Positions 9,240-18,113 of a stretch of 64,000 nt of DNA are shown one piece after another. The translations under genes were made by a program, and so were the position numbers. The notes under the pieces were generated by a model. It did not search any database. It worked only from the letters and a program-made list of their open reading frames with translations, and was not told the DNA's origin. Every line of letters starts with the position of its first letter. Positions within the stretch are counted from its first letter, which is position 1. The stretch comes from Iphinoe sp. HA4291-MV1 (GTDB lineage Bacteria; Cyanobacteriota; Cyanobacteriia; Cyanobacteriales; Nostocaceae): the NCBI GenBank assembly GCA_019359415.1, contig JAHHHH010000006.1, positions 90,547-154,546 on the forward strand. The letters run 5' to 3'.

Positions 9240-10724
9240 TCAAGTGCTAAAAATAACTTGTCCGTTTTGGATTGCCACGAGTTTTATTTTCAGTGGTCCA
9301 GCTGTGTATGCATCCTCCGCAGCAACAGCTTTGATATCTATTGGCTGGTCGTGCTGTCTCAACTGGGCGATAAAGCGCATGACGGTACCATCTATTTGAA
9401 TACTTTCTAAAATACCAGCATTACGAGCGCGAAATTGCGAAGCAGAAATCAGCTGTTCCAGCCGCTGTCCCAATTGATAAGATGTCATCTTTTTGGGATC
9501 TGCGGTCGTTGTTGCTATGACCTCACCTCCGGTAAAAACAACTTGATTGCGTGCTGCATCAGCAAAAAATGCAATCTGCTTCTCTCCCCTGACGTAATTG
9601 CCAGCAGAAAAAATTCGCACCACGTATTCTCGACCATCATCAATCTGCTTGCTCAATTGCTCAACCTGCTCTTTTGTTACTTGCAGAACCTGCACCCTTT
9701 GTTGATTCGTCCCACCAGGCTCAGTTAATCCGATGCTAGCGTTTCGGTTTGCTTCTTGTAAAAGTTGAATGATCAACCGACGTGCCGCAACAGGTTGGTT
9801 GACACGAACCACGGCTGCAGCAAGAACTTGACCGCGAATCAGTGCCAGTTTACCCAAACGGAGGTCACGATAGGACTTTTCCAGTCTTGCTACTTCCTGT
9901 TCCAGATAGTCCTGTTGCGTTTCTAATTCTTTCAGGCGAGATTCCCGTTGAACAATCACTTGCTCTCGCGCAGTAATTTCTAGATTTCGCTTTTGAATGA
10001 GTTGATCCAGTTTGGCAATTTTTTGATCCCGCTGCTGAATAGCTTCCTGTCGATTGGCTAATTCGCGATCGCGTTTCTCAATTGCTGTTTTGGCTTGCGC
10101 AATCGCTTTTTTCGCTTCTTCATACAGTCGTTGACGTTCTGCTTTTCTTTGTTCAATTTCCACCAACAGCTTTTTTTTCTCATCGTCAACGCTTTGAAGT
10201 TCCGCTATGGCTTGTTTATACCGAGTAACTGCTTGACTTAGTTGATTTTGGGTGTTTTGAAGTCGAGCTTGAGTCTGAGCTTGTTGGCTAATAGTGTGGT
10301 TCAGTTGAGCCTGCGTTGCCTGTTGTTTAGCGTTTGCCTCCCGCAAGGACTGATTTGTCTGCTGCAAGCGTTCTTCTTGAGTCTTTTGTTCTTTTCGGGC
10401 TTGTTCTAGCTCTGTTCTGGTTTCTTCTAGCTGCTTTGCTGTTGTGTCTAGCTGTTCGCGCCTGCGCCTGAGGTCTTTTTGAATATCCTCCAGCTCAAAA
10501 ACTCCCTGACGCAATCCGTCGTCGGCAGCAAATAAAATCCCTAAGGTTGATGCCGAAATCAAAGTACCTGTAAAAAGAGTTACTAGTACTGCCGTGTTCT
10601 TGGGACGCAGCTTAAACAGTGAAAGCCTTGCCTTGCCAACTCGTGTGCCAATGCGATCGCCCACGGTGGCAATGACGCCTCCCAGAATTAAAATTGCCAC
10701 TATTAGGATGTACCCGGTGGTCAT
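9240..10724 (-). CDS. DUF3084 membrane coiled-coil protein
   Basis: 494 residues. The N-terminus has two membrane segments (about 3-20 and 46-67), followed by a very long Gln/Glu/Lys/Arg-rich coiled coil (about 75-290) and a globular C-terminal part (about 300-494) typical of cyanobacterial DUF3084 proteins. The order suggests a membrane-anchored rod with a C-terminal head. The function is unknown. It is transcribed with, and upstream of, the YqgF-like gene. A stretch of heptamer repeats begins about 75 bases upstream of its start codon. Confidence 0.85.
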   Translation of the reverse strand: MTTGYILIVAILILGGVIATVGDRIGTRVGKARLSLFKLRPKNTAVLVTLFTGTLISASTLGILFAADDGLRQGVFELEDIQKDLRRRREQLDTTAKQLEETRTELEQARKEQKTQEERLQQTNQSLREANAKQQATQAQLNHTISQQAQTQARLQNTQNQLSQAVTRYKQAIAELQSVDDEKKKLLVEIEQRKAERQRLYEEAKKAIAQAKTAIEKRDRELANRQEAIQQRDQKIAKLDQLIQKRNLEITAREQVIVQRESRLKELETQQDYLEQEVARLEKSYRDLRLGKLALIRGQVLAAAVVRVNQPVAARRLIIQLLQEANRNASIGLTEPGGTNQQRVQVLQVTKEQVEQLSKQIDDGREYVVRIFSAGNYVRGEKQIAFFADAARNQVVFTGGEVIATTTADPKKMTSYQLGQRLEQLISASQFRARNAGILESIQIDGTVMRFIAQLRQHDQPIDIKAVAAEDAYTAGPLKIKLVAIQNGQVIFST

Positions 10725-10797
10725 CTTCAGCTACCGACGAACTCCTTCCAGATACAGCCTACTACTTCCAGTCATTATCTGTGGGAAATTGAGTGAT

Positions 10798-10899
10798 TGG
10801 TAATGGGCAATGGGCAATGGGCAATGGGCAATGGGCAATACTCGATTCCCAATTTCCAATTCCCAATTCCCGATTCCCAATTCCCAATTCCCAATGCCC
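10798..10899. repeat. Short tandem repeats, heptamer type
   Basis: Five tandem copies of TGGGCAA are followed by several copies of an AATTCCC-type heptamer. This is the STRR family known from heterocyst-forming cyanobacteria. The same family recurs at 45535, 60418 and 62800. It fills most of the 370-base gap between the DUF3084 gene and ntcA (10725-11096), which otherwise shows only AT-rich sequence and no gene. Confidence 0.9.
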
Positions 10900-11096
10900 G
10901 ACTTTAACAAAGAATTGTTTTTTCTCACCGATCTACTTAGTCTTTATTCCTAGTTTAAGAGAGTTTTGAGTTTTGAGTCCTGAGGAGCCACTGTGCCCTT
11001 GGGGTTTCCGGGTGTTGTGCCAGTGGCATTTGGTGAGTCATTTTTGGGTGACTTTTTATCTGACTCAGAACTCGATACTCATTGCTTGAAACCTTT

Positions 11097-11768
11097 TTAA
11101 GTGAATTGCCGACTTAGGGTAACAGGCTTATGAACAGTAATCTTTTTCTTGTGTATTGAAATCATCCTTTTTTCGCGCAAGTCACCCAGTAATCTAGTGA
11201 CGGTAACACGAGTCGAACCAATTGCTTCAGCGATCGCTTGATGAGATAGCTTCAGATCAATTGTGATTCCATCTGCACAAGGAACGCCAAAATCACGACA
11301 AAGAATTAACAAAAAACTCACCAATCTAGAACCCATATCTCTGTGAGCGAGTGTTTCTATCATCATCTCTGTCTGTAAAATCCGCGAAGACAGTCCTCGC
11401 AGCATTAACATCGACAGTTCTGGGTTTTCCTTAAGCGCTTGTTCCACCTGTTCAATTGGTGCTGATAGCAATTCTACAGATGTGAAAGCAACCGCATGGT
11501 AAAACCTATCTGACTTGTTTCCTGTCAGCAAGGACAAGACGCCGAAAACACTATTTTCCCGCAGCAGTGCTACGGTTATTTCTTCTCCCGCTTCATACAC
11601 TCTGGAGAGTTTAACGGCACCTTTTAATAGAAAATACACTCGTTCGGCAGGATCACCGGGGAAAAAGATGGTCTTACTACGTTCAAACGTTTCCACAACC
11701 GGCGGAAACGCTCCCGTTGCCATCTGACGAAAAACATTTGCTAGGGCTTTATCTTGTGTCACGATCAT
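11097..11768 (-). CDS. ntcA: Global nitrogen regulator NtcA
   Basis: 223 residues from the ATG at 11766-11768, the canonical NtcA length, with a GGGGAAGGGAG ribosome site just upstream. An in-frame TTG at 11786 would add six residues. It is a CRP-family dimer with a cyclic-nucleotide-like effector domain (about 25-140) that in NtcA senses 2-oxoglutarate, a long dimer helix, and a C-terminal helix-turn-helix ([19 protein letters not shown], near 175-193). It activates nitrogen assimilation and heterocyst genes when combined nitrogen is scarce. A perfect GTAN8TAC box upstream suggests autoregulation. Confidence 0.98.
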   Translation of the reverse strand: MIVTQDKALANVFRQMATGAFPPVVETFERSKTIFFPGDPAERVYFLLKGAVKLSRVYEAGEEITVALLRENSVFGVLSLLTGNKSDRFYHAVAFTSVELLSAPIEQVEQALKENPELSMLMLRGLSSRILQTEMMIETLAHRDMGSRLVSFLLILCRDFGVPCADGITIDLKLSHQAIAEAIGSTRVTVTRLLGDLREKRMISIHKKKITVHKPVTLSRQFT

Positions 11769-11856
11769 CTCCCTTCCCCTACCCAATGCCAGAAAAACTA
11801 AAACTAATTTCCTAAGAATACACCGGAAAAATCAAGAACACATTGTCAACCTTTTT

Positions 11857-11870
11857 GTACTTCCCTATAC
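11857..11870 (-). promoter_or_regulatory. NtcA-binding box upstream of ntcA
   Basis: The palindromic consensus GTA-N8-TAC is present exactly (GTATAGGGAAGTAC on the minus strand), about 90 bases upstream of the ntcA start codon. NtcA is known to autoregulate in Anabaena through such sites. A TTGACA (minus strand, 11844-11849) lies just downstream of the box; no clearly spaced -10 was assigned. Confidence 0.7.
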
Positions 11871-12294
11871 TTAACATCTCTAACTAGTATTTATTTGTTC
11901 ATCATGATACATAATTTTTCCTGTTTAGATCTAGTCCTTTTTAATAGTTGATTACAAAATTCTTTCCCAAAGTTATATGAAGTAAAAAAAATAGACACAG
12001 TCATCCTATTGAAGGTGTAAAATCTTTAGTGAGTAAGTGATATGTGGTAGATAAAGAATAAATTCTATTGACTACCTATTACCTACTATCTATTACCTAC
12101 CATCTCCCACCTACTGTTAACTTGTAAATCATTTATAACTATCATGTTTTGAGCATAGATTAAGAATTTAATGATGATTTTGTGGTATCAAAACTTGACT
12201 CAATAATCGTGTTTGCAAAGAGTATCCAAAACAAAGACAAATCGGTGTCAGATTCTAGTATGCTCAAGCATGAATGTTCACATTAAGAATTGAT
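11871..12294. other. ntcA-fabI divergent intergenic region
   Basis: About 420 bases between the ntcA control region and fabI contain no gene. Positions about 12068-12118 hold a pyrimidine-rich direct repeat with TACCTACTATCTATTACC-like units, another short tandem repeat. The fabI promoter should lie in the right part, but no convincing -35/-10 pair was picked. Confidence 0.45.
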
Positions 12295-13071
12295 ATGCTG
12301 GATCTCACCGGAAAAAATGCTTTGGTCACAGGAATTGCAAACAACCGCTCAATTGCTTGGGGAATTGCCCAACAACTGCACAAAGCAGGAGCTAACCTAG
12401 GTATTACTTATTTGCCAGATGACAAAGGTAAAATGGAGAAAAAAGTCGCAGAACTGGTAGAACCGCTAAACCCCAGCTTGTTTCTTCCTTGTAATGTCCA
12501 AAACGATGAGGAGGTTAAGTCTACCTTTCATGCGATTAGTGATAAGTGGGACTCTTTAGATATTCTCATCCATTGCCTTGCTTATGCTAGTAAAGAAGAC
12601 CTGAGTGGAGATTTTAGTCAAACTTCTCGTTCTGGCTTCAATCTGGCTTTAGAGATCAGTACTTACTCCTTAGTGCAACTCGCTGGACATGCTAAACCTT
12701 TGATGACACAAGGAGGAAGTATCGTTACTCTCACCTACCTAGGAGGTGTGCGGGCAATTCCTAACTATAATGTGATGGGAATTGCTAAAGCAGGGCTAGA
12801 AGCAAGTGTACGATACTTAGCTGCTGAAATGGGTCCGCAAAATATCAGAGTGAATGCCATCTCTGCTGGTCCCATTCGGACTTTAGCCTCTAGTGCCGTA
12901 GGAGGCATTTTGGATATGATTCATCATGTGGAGCAGGTAGCTCCTCTACGACGCACTGTCACTCAGCTAGAAGTGGGCAATGCGGCGACTTTCTTGTGTA
13001 GTGATCTAGCAAGTGGAATCACAGGACAAGTCCTGTATGTGGATGCAGGATATGAAATCATGGGTATGTAA
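12295..13071 (+). CDS. fabI: Enoyl-ACP reductase (NADH)
   Basis: 258 residues from the ATG at 12295; an upstream in-frame ATG at 12274 adds seven residues that do not fit the family. It is an SDR-fold enzyme with the FabI nucleotide-binding variant GIANNRSIAWGIA (13-25) and the catalytic Y158 and K165 spaced by seven as in FabI. It reduces trans-2-enoyl-ACP to acyl-ACP, the last step of each type II fatty acid elongation cycle, in the cytoplasm as a tetramer. It is followed 118 bases later by hisB in the same direction. Confidence 0.97.
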   Translation: MLDLTGKNALVTGIANNRSIAWGIAQQLHKAGANLGITYLPDDKGKMEKKVAELVEPLNPSLFLPCNVQNDEEVKSTFHAISDKWDSLDILIHCLAYASKEDLSGDFSQTSRSGFNLALEISTYSLVQLAGHAKPLMTQGGSIVTLTYLGGVRAIPNYNVMGIAKAGLEASVRYLAAEMGPQNIRVNAISAGPIRTLASSAVGGILDMIHHVEQVAPLRRTVTQLEVGNAATFLCSDLASGITGQVLYVDAGYEIMGM

Positions 13072-13189
13072 CGTCCATACTGCTATTTGCTAACTAATAA
13101 CTGCTATTTGTTTATTTACCATTAGCAATTAGCTGTTAGCAAATGGCTCTGACCCATTATTCTATAGTTAAGCATAAGCCAGGTTCTGT

Positions 13190-13882
13190 ATGCAAATAAG
13201 CGATGCCTCCGGCAAGGACTCTGTCCTACACCAAATTCTCCCCTCACATAACGAACAGCTCCCCTATAGCGATCGCGAAGCGGGCGCTCTGCGCCATCGC
13301 ATTGTCGAAATTAGCCGCACGACGAGCGAAACGCATGTGTCTGTCAGAGTCAACTTGGATGGTACAGGAGTTTGCAATGCAGCAACTGGCATTCCTTTTT
13401 TGGATCATATGCTGCATCAAATTTCCTCACACGGGCTAATTGACCTAGAGGTTAGGGCGACGGGAGATTTGCACATTGATGACCACCACACCAACGAAGA
13501 TGTTGGTATTACCTTGGGTCAAGCTATTAGCAAAGCACTTGGTGATAAAAAAGGTATTGTCCGCTTTGGTCATTTCGTTGCACCTCTTGATGAAGCACTC
13601 ATTCAAGTGGCGCTGGATTTTTCCGGACGTCCCCACATAAGCTATGGCTTACAAATTCCTACCCAACGGGTGGGAACTTATGACACACAGTTAGTGCGTG
13701 AATTCTTTGTGGCTTTGGTGAATCATAGCCAAATGACGTTACATATTCGCCAATTGGATGGTATGAATTCCCATCACATTATTGAAGCAACGTTCAAGGC
13801 GTTTGCCAGAGCAACGCGGATGGCTGTGGAAATTGATAAGCGTCGTGCTGGTACAATTCCTAGTTCTAAGGGAATGTTATGA
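13190..13882 (+). CDS. hisB: Imidazoleglycerol-phosphate dehydratase
   Basis: 230 residues, about 20 longer than the usual cyanobacterial enzyme. The metal-binding motifs are intact: [18 protein letters not shown] and [15 protein letters not shown]. It dehydrates imidazoleglycerol phosphate to imidazoleacetol phosphate in histidine synthesis, as a Mn-dependent 24-mer. The extra length is N-terminal (about residues 20-40) and coincides with a GC-rich HIP1-type repeat that also occurs between genes at 48456. The core begins near residue 40, so activity is probably unaffected. Confidence 0.97.
   Translation: MQISDASGKDSVLHQILPSHNEQLPYSDREAGALRHRIVEISRTTSETHVSVRVNLDGTGVCNAATGIPFLDHMLHQISSHGLIDLEVRATGDLHIDDHHTNEDVGITLGQAISKALGDKKGIVRFGHFVAPLDEALIQVALDFSGRPHISYGLQIPTQRVGTYDTQLVREFFVALVNHSQMTLHIRQLDGMNSHHIIEATFKAFARATRMAVEIDKRRAGTIPSSKGML
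13279..13303. repeat. Dispersed GC-rich repeat inside hisB
   Basis: These 25 bases are identical to intergenic bases 48456-48480. They are preceded by a HIP1 octamer. In hisB they are read in frame as part of [11 protein letters not shown], a segment outside the conserved enzyme core. Similar GC-rich palindromic repeats occur near 20780 and 57310. Confidence 0.8.
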
Positions 13883-14100
13883 TTCAAACCATTCAAGCTA
13901 GAGATATTAGTCTAGAAGAACTCCAAGAACATTTCGGACTTCAACTGACAACAAATCCGGAATTTTTCCCCGAATGGCAAGAAAACTTACCTGCTCTCAC
14001 AGATGAAGAAAAACGGGCTTTAGACCGAGTTAAAAGTAACTATTTTAACTTATTTCATGCTTTTCTCGGCGAGGTGGAAGTCGCACACGACGTTCTCTAA
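13879..14100 (+). pseudogene. N-terminal fragment of HsdR-like restriction protein
   Basis: 73 residues, overlapping the hisB stop codon by 4 bases (ATGA). The sequence [20 protein letters not shown] and the following FFPEWQENLPALTDEEKRALD match the start of a cyanobacterial restriction-endonuclease-like family of about 200 residues, as I recall it. After VKSNYFNLFHA the frame diverges and soon stops, so the nuclease core is absent. It is best read as a truncated remnant. If translated, it would be a short soluble peptide. Confidence 0.6.
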
Positions 14101-14146
14101 CAAGCAGTAATATCAAATTATCCCCAACCACCAGAAATTTTCTCCC

Positions 14147-14725
14147 ATGAATCCCTTAATGCTTGACCTGCGCCCAATCATCAAGCTAACCCACGACCAA
14201 TTTGAGCAAATTGCAGCGGCTAACCGCGATTTGCGGTTGGAACTTACTGCTCATGGAGAACTGATTATTATGCCCCCAACGGGAGGAAATACAGGCAGAC
14301 GGAACGCTGATCTAACCTACCAACTGCGAGCTTGGAACCGCCAAACCCAGCTCGGTGAAGTTTTTGACTCCTCTACGGTTTTTCAACTTCCCAATGGCGC
14401 AGAACGCTCTCCTGATGCTGCTTGGGTGAGTTCAGAACGATGGAACCTACTCACGCCAGAACAACAAGATACTTTCCCGCCTCTATGTCCTGACTTTGTG
14501 GTTGAATTACGCTCCAAAACGGACTCGCTCAAAACACTACAGCAAAAGATGCTCGAATACATGGATAATGGCTGTCGCCTCGGTTGGTTGATTAACTATC
14601 AACAGCGACAAGTTGAAATTTATCGTGCAGGTCAAGCCAAAGAGATTTTGCAATCTCCCCAGACGCTTTCTGGTGAGGAGGTCCTTCCTGGTTTCGTGTT
14701 GGATTTGCAGTTCATTTGGGGCTAA
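14147..14725 (+). CDS. Uma2 family endonuclease (DUF820)
   Basis: 192 residues, the usual length. The PD-(D/E)XK-like features of Uma2 are visible: ELIIMPPTGG near 42-51, SPDAAWVS near 86, PDFVVELRSKTDSL near 122, then QKMLEYMDNGCRLGWLIN and VEIYRAGQ. Uma2 proteins are predicted nucleases, greatly expanded in cyanobacteria, with no established role. A second copy of equal ancestral length lies at 47425 and is broken. The gene follows the restriction-protein fragment by 46 bases on the same strand. Confidence 0.9.
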   Translation: MNPLMLDLRPIIKLTHDQFEQIAAANRDLRLELTAHGELIIMPPTGGNTGRRNADLTYQLRAWNRQTQLGEVFDSSTVFQLPNGAERSPDAAWVSSERWNLLTPEQQDTFPPLCPDFVVELRSKTDSLKTLQQKMLEYMDNGCRLGWLINYQQRQVEIYRAGQAKEILQSPQTLSGEEVLPGFVLDLQFIWG

Positions 14726-14853
14726 TTTCCGTTTCGCTGAATCGGATGAAGATGAGGGCTAGGGACAATTTAGATATTCAAAGGTGTTATTATTATCAGT
14801 CATCTGGATAATTTGTCATCACCTTTTATTTTTTCTGTTGCATTAATCACAAC

Positions 14854-15837
14854 ATGATGTCTGTCGCAGACGCTTCTGACTCTGAACTCGATATCACAGG
14901 TATTCCGCCAGTTGTCTTAACTTCTGAGTTGCGAAAAGTCTATCGCACTGGCTTTTTTTTGAATCAAAAAGTCGTATCCCTCAAGAGCTGTTCTTTAAAA
15001 GTTTATAAGGGAGAAACTTTTGGGTTACTCGGACCAAATGGTGCTGGTAAAACAACGTTGTTGAAACTGTTGCTGGGAATTATTCGCCCAACATCGGGAC
15101 GGGGATTGCTTTTGGGTAGACCATTAGGCGATCGCACTGTCAAGGAACGCATCGGCTACCTTAGCGAAAACCCCTATTTTTATGACCATCTCACAGGCTG
15201 GGAACTTTTGCAACTCTGTGCAGGGCTATTCCAAATTCCGAAAAAGGTGCAACGTCAACGCATTCCTCAACTCTTGGAATTAGTAGGCTTATCTCAAGCT
15301 GACGCCCGCAAAAAGCTTCTTCGTCTCTACTCTAAAGGGATGCTACAGCGTGTTGGTATGGCACAGGCACTCATTAACGACCCAGAACTGGTGTTTCTTG
15401 ATGAACCGATGTCGGGTCTTGACCCCGTGGGACGTTACCAAATGCGGGAAATCATTCTAGCACTAAAAGCCGCAGGTAAGACGATTTTTTTCAATAGCCA
15501 TGTTCTGAGTGAGGTTGAACAAATTTGCGATCGCGTCGCTATTCTTGCTCAAGGAGAATTCATTTCCTCTGGTTCCCTTGATGAACTATTAGGAACAACT
15601 CACGTATACCATGTCAAAGGTCACGGAGGTAATTGGGAAGTTCTTAAAAAATGGGTTCCTCATCTAGAGTATCAATCTGATGGTTCTTGGCAAGGTGAAG
15701 TCCAAGGCGATGCTTATGATTTTCTTGCCAGTTTTCGTCTCATGGGAGGACAACTCATTGCTATGAATTTGTCTCGTCCCTCTTTGGAGGATTTTTTTGT
15801 AGAACAGATCCAAAAACACAAGCAGTCTCTTGGATAG
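14854..15837 (+). CDS. ABC transporter ATP-binding protein (ABC-2 type)
   Basis: 327 residues. The ATPase motifs are Walker A GPNGAGKTT (near 65-73), Q-loop region YLSENPYFYD, a degenerate signature YSKGMLQRVGMAQAL, Walker B LVFLDEPMSGLDP and the switch His in FFNSHVL. The C-terminal 90 residues are the regulatory extension typical of NatA/DrrA-type exporters. The membrane partner is not adjacent, so the subunit is an orphan here. The next gene is a polysaccharide export protein, but 480 bases separate them. The ATG at 14854 was chosen. Confidence 0.88.
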   Translation: MMSVADASDSELDITGIPPVVLTSELRKVYRTGFFLNQKVVSLKSCSLKVYKGETFGLLGPNGAGKTTLLKLLLGIIRPTSGRGLLLGRPLGDRTVKERIGYLSENPYFYDHLTGWELLQLCAGLFQIPKKVQRQRIPQLLELVGLSQADARKKLLRLYSKGMLQRVGMAQALINDPELVFLDEPMSGLDPVGRYQMREIILALKAAGKTIFFNSHVLSEVEQICDRVAILAQGEFISSGSLDELLGTTHVYHVKGHGGNWEVLKKWVPHLEYQSDGSWQGEVQGDAYDFLASFRLMGGQLIAMNLSRPSLEDFFVEQIQKHKQSLG

Positions 15838-16316
15838 TTTCATACGCGTCTAGCTAACTTTGTCTGCTCATCTTCTCAGTTACATATTCTTTGTAACTAT
15901 TAAGAACAGCAGATAATCTAGAGGAAAAATACGCACGCCTCAAAGCTTTGTCTATTTTTACTATTTTTTTATTTGACATCTATTCCTGGTTTTATGATAA
16001 ACTGCATAATTCATTATCTTATTTTTCTTATACGTAATATTTGATGGTGAAGAATATTTTTGTTGATACGACTGTACGAGTACAAAACTAATCAGATAAA
16101 ATGTTATGATAACCACAATATTTTGTTAAAAATTGGGTATGATAGGAGTCCTAACTTTAAATATTCTTCACTAAAAATTCAAATACAATAAACAATTATG
16201 CTCCTGAAAAATAAGATATTTTAAGAGAATATGATTGTTAGGGAACTTGAATAGGTAAGAATAGTCAAGCTAAAAATGTTTAAATAGTACTTTACTAATA
16301 GTAGTCTTAGGTAAAT
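15838..16316. other. Intergenic region upstream of export gene
   Basis: About 480 AT-rich bases with no gene. A TTGACA at 15973-15978 followed by GATAAA 17 bases later is a possible promoter for the downstream export gene, leaving an untranslated leader of about 300 bases. No obvious terminator follows the ABC gene. Confidence 0.35.
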
Positions 16317-17906
16317 ATGCATCATACAAGGTTAAGATTTATCAGCAAACCATTCGGGGGTGTGGTACTGTTAACTGCTGTTAATATCGCTTTTGTGCCT
16401 GCTAGTTTAGCTCAGAATCAAGTCAAACAATCAACAATACAAACAAATACAAATACTCCAAGACAAGTCATACCAGCAGCGACACAAACAAATACAAATA
16501 CTCCAAGACAAATCGTACCATCAACAGGACAGACAAATACAACATATACTCAGAGACGAGCCGTACCAGCAGCAGCGGCGACACAGGTAAACTTAAACTA
16601 TACATTAGGAGGCGGCGATCGCGTCAGAATTAGCGTATTTGAAGTTCCTGAATATTCAGGCGAGTACCAAATTCCTCCAGGTGGAGGAGTTAACCTACCT
16701 TTAATTGGTAACGTATCCCTGTCAGGACTCACTACAGAACAGTCGGCTGACTTAATTGCTCAAAAGTACTCTCGCTACCTCAAACGACCCATCATCTCAG
16801 TCAATCTTTTATCACCCCGTCCCATTAATGTTTTCGTTGCTGGAGAGGTGACACGTCAAGGCGCTTATACTCTCAGCTTACAAGGAGGCGCGGGAGATCA
16901 GCCCGGTGTACAATACCCAACTGTACTATCGGCACTAACGACGGCTCAGGGGATAACGCAGTCAGCAGATGAGACAAAAGTGCAGTTAAGGCGTAAGCTG
17001 GGACGAGGTCAAGAGCAAGTCATCAACGTCAATTTAAAAGAAATTAGACAGACAGGCAGAATAACGCAGGATCTAACATTGCGGGATGGAGATACTATCT
17101 ATGTCCCAACAGCAACTACCTTAGATTTGGTAGATGCACGAAATGCATCTGCATCAAGCTTTGCTGCAGATCCTACCAGACCTCGTACAGTCGCAGTGAT
17201 TGGTGAGGTTCTGCGTCCAGGTTCGTATCTTGTCACCCAAGGTACTGCAGAAGGGGGAAATGCAAATAATACAACAGGTGCGCCAAGTATAACTGGATTG
17301 CCAACTGTGATGCGAGCGCTGCAGCTAGCAGGGGGAATTACACCACAGGCTGATGTTCGTAATGTCTCCATACGACGCCCCACTAGAACAGGCGCGGAAC
17401 AATCGATCAAAGTTGACCTCTGGAAACTACTCAATAGTGGTGACATCAATCAGGATGTGATTTTGCAAGACGGAGATACGATTGTGTTTCCAACTGCAAC
17501 TGAAGTCAGCCGAGCAGAAGCGACTCAATTAGCGACTACGACTTTGTCTCCTTCACGTATTCAAGTCAACGTGGTAGGCGAAGTGAAAGCTCCAGGAGTA
17601 AAAGAAGTTCAGCCTAACACCCCATTAAATCAGGCATTGCTTGCCGCTGGCGGATTCAACGATGCTAGAGCCAGTAGAGCTACTGTTGATTTGGTTCGCC
17701 TCAACCCAGATGGCTCTGTAACCAAACGAGAAGTCAAAGTAGATATCAAACAAGGAATTAATGAGCAAACGAATCCCATACTCCGCAACAATGATATCGT
17801 GATAGTCAACCGCTCTGGTGTGGCTAAAGTCGGTGATACTATAGGTGCTTTGTTCAATCCTCTAGGCACTGTCCTTGGTTTTTTAAGGTCTATATTCGGG
17901 TATTGA
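16317..17906 (+). CDS. Wza-like polysaccharide export protein (SLBB)
   Basis: 529 residues. There is a signal peptide (about 1-33, ending VPASLAQ), then a Thr/Asn-rich linker with three 15-residue repeats (TNTNTPRQVIPAATQ type, about 42-86), a Poly_export domain (about 95-170, GGGDRVRISVFEVPEYSGEY), and about three SLBB domains (175-260, 290-395, 410-495) with recurring LRDGDTIYVPTA-like strands. It should form the outer-membrane exit channel for capsule or exopolysaccharide. No lipobox Cys was seen. No Wzc-type kinase or Wzx/Wzy gene is adjacent. Confidence 0.92.
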   Translation: MHHTRLRFISKPFGGVVLLTAVNIAFVPASLAQNQVKQSTIQTNTNTPRQVIPAATQTNTNTPRQIVPSTGQTNTTYTQRRAVPAAAATQVNLNYTLGGGDRVRISVFEVPEYSGEYQIPPGGGVNLPLIGNVSLSGLTTEQSADLIAQKYSRYLKRPIISVNLLSPRPINVFVAGEVTRQGAYTLSLQGGAGDQPGVQYPTVLSALTTAQGITQSADETKVQLRRKLGRGQEQVINVNLKEIRQTGRITQDLTLRDGDTIYVPTATTLDLVDARNASASSFAADPTRPRTVAVIGEVLRPGSYLVTQGTAEGGNANNTTGAPSITGLPTVMRALQLAGGITPQADVRNVSIRRPTRTGAEQSIKVDLWKLLNSGDINQDVILQDGDTIVFPTATEVSRAEATQLATTTLSPSRIQVNVVGEVKAPGVKEVQPNTPLNQALLAAGGFNDARASRATVDLVRLNPDGSVTKREVKVDIKQGINEQTNPILRNNDIVIVNRSGVAKVGDTIGALFNPLGTVLGFLRSIFGY

Positions 17907-18113
17907 ACGAATCATAAACTGGGGACGCTAGTTGATCCTCTGGTCCCCAAATTTTTAGAGAAACTGCATTGCAATTCGTAAAGTCATAAATTTTGCGCTA
18001 AGCTATTCCACATTTAACTTACATGATTAAAGGGGGACCAGATGCTCACCCCACAAAATTTGAAAAAATTTGAAGCAAGCAAATTAAATGTGCTGTCTTC
18101 TTGCTAATAACTA

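Noticed and set aside
10731-10928. 65-codon frame reading [18 protein letters not shown]
   Set aside because: A translated repeat block with no ribosome site.
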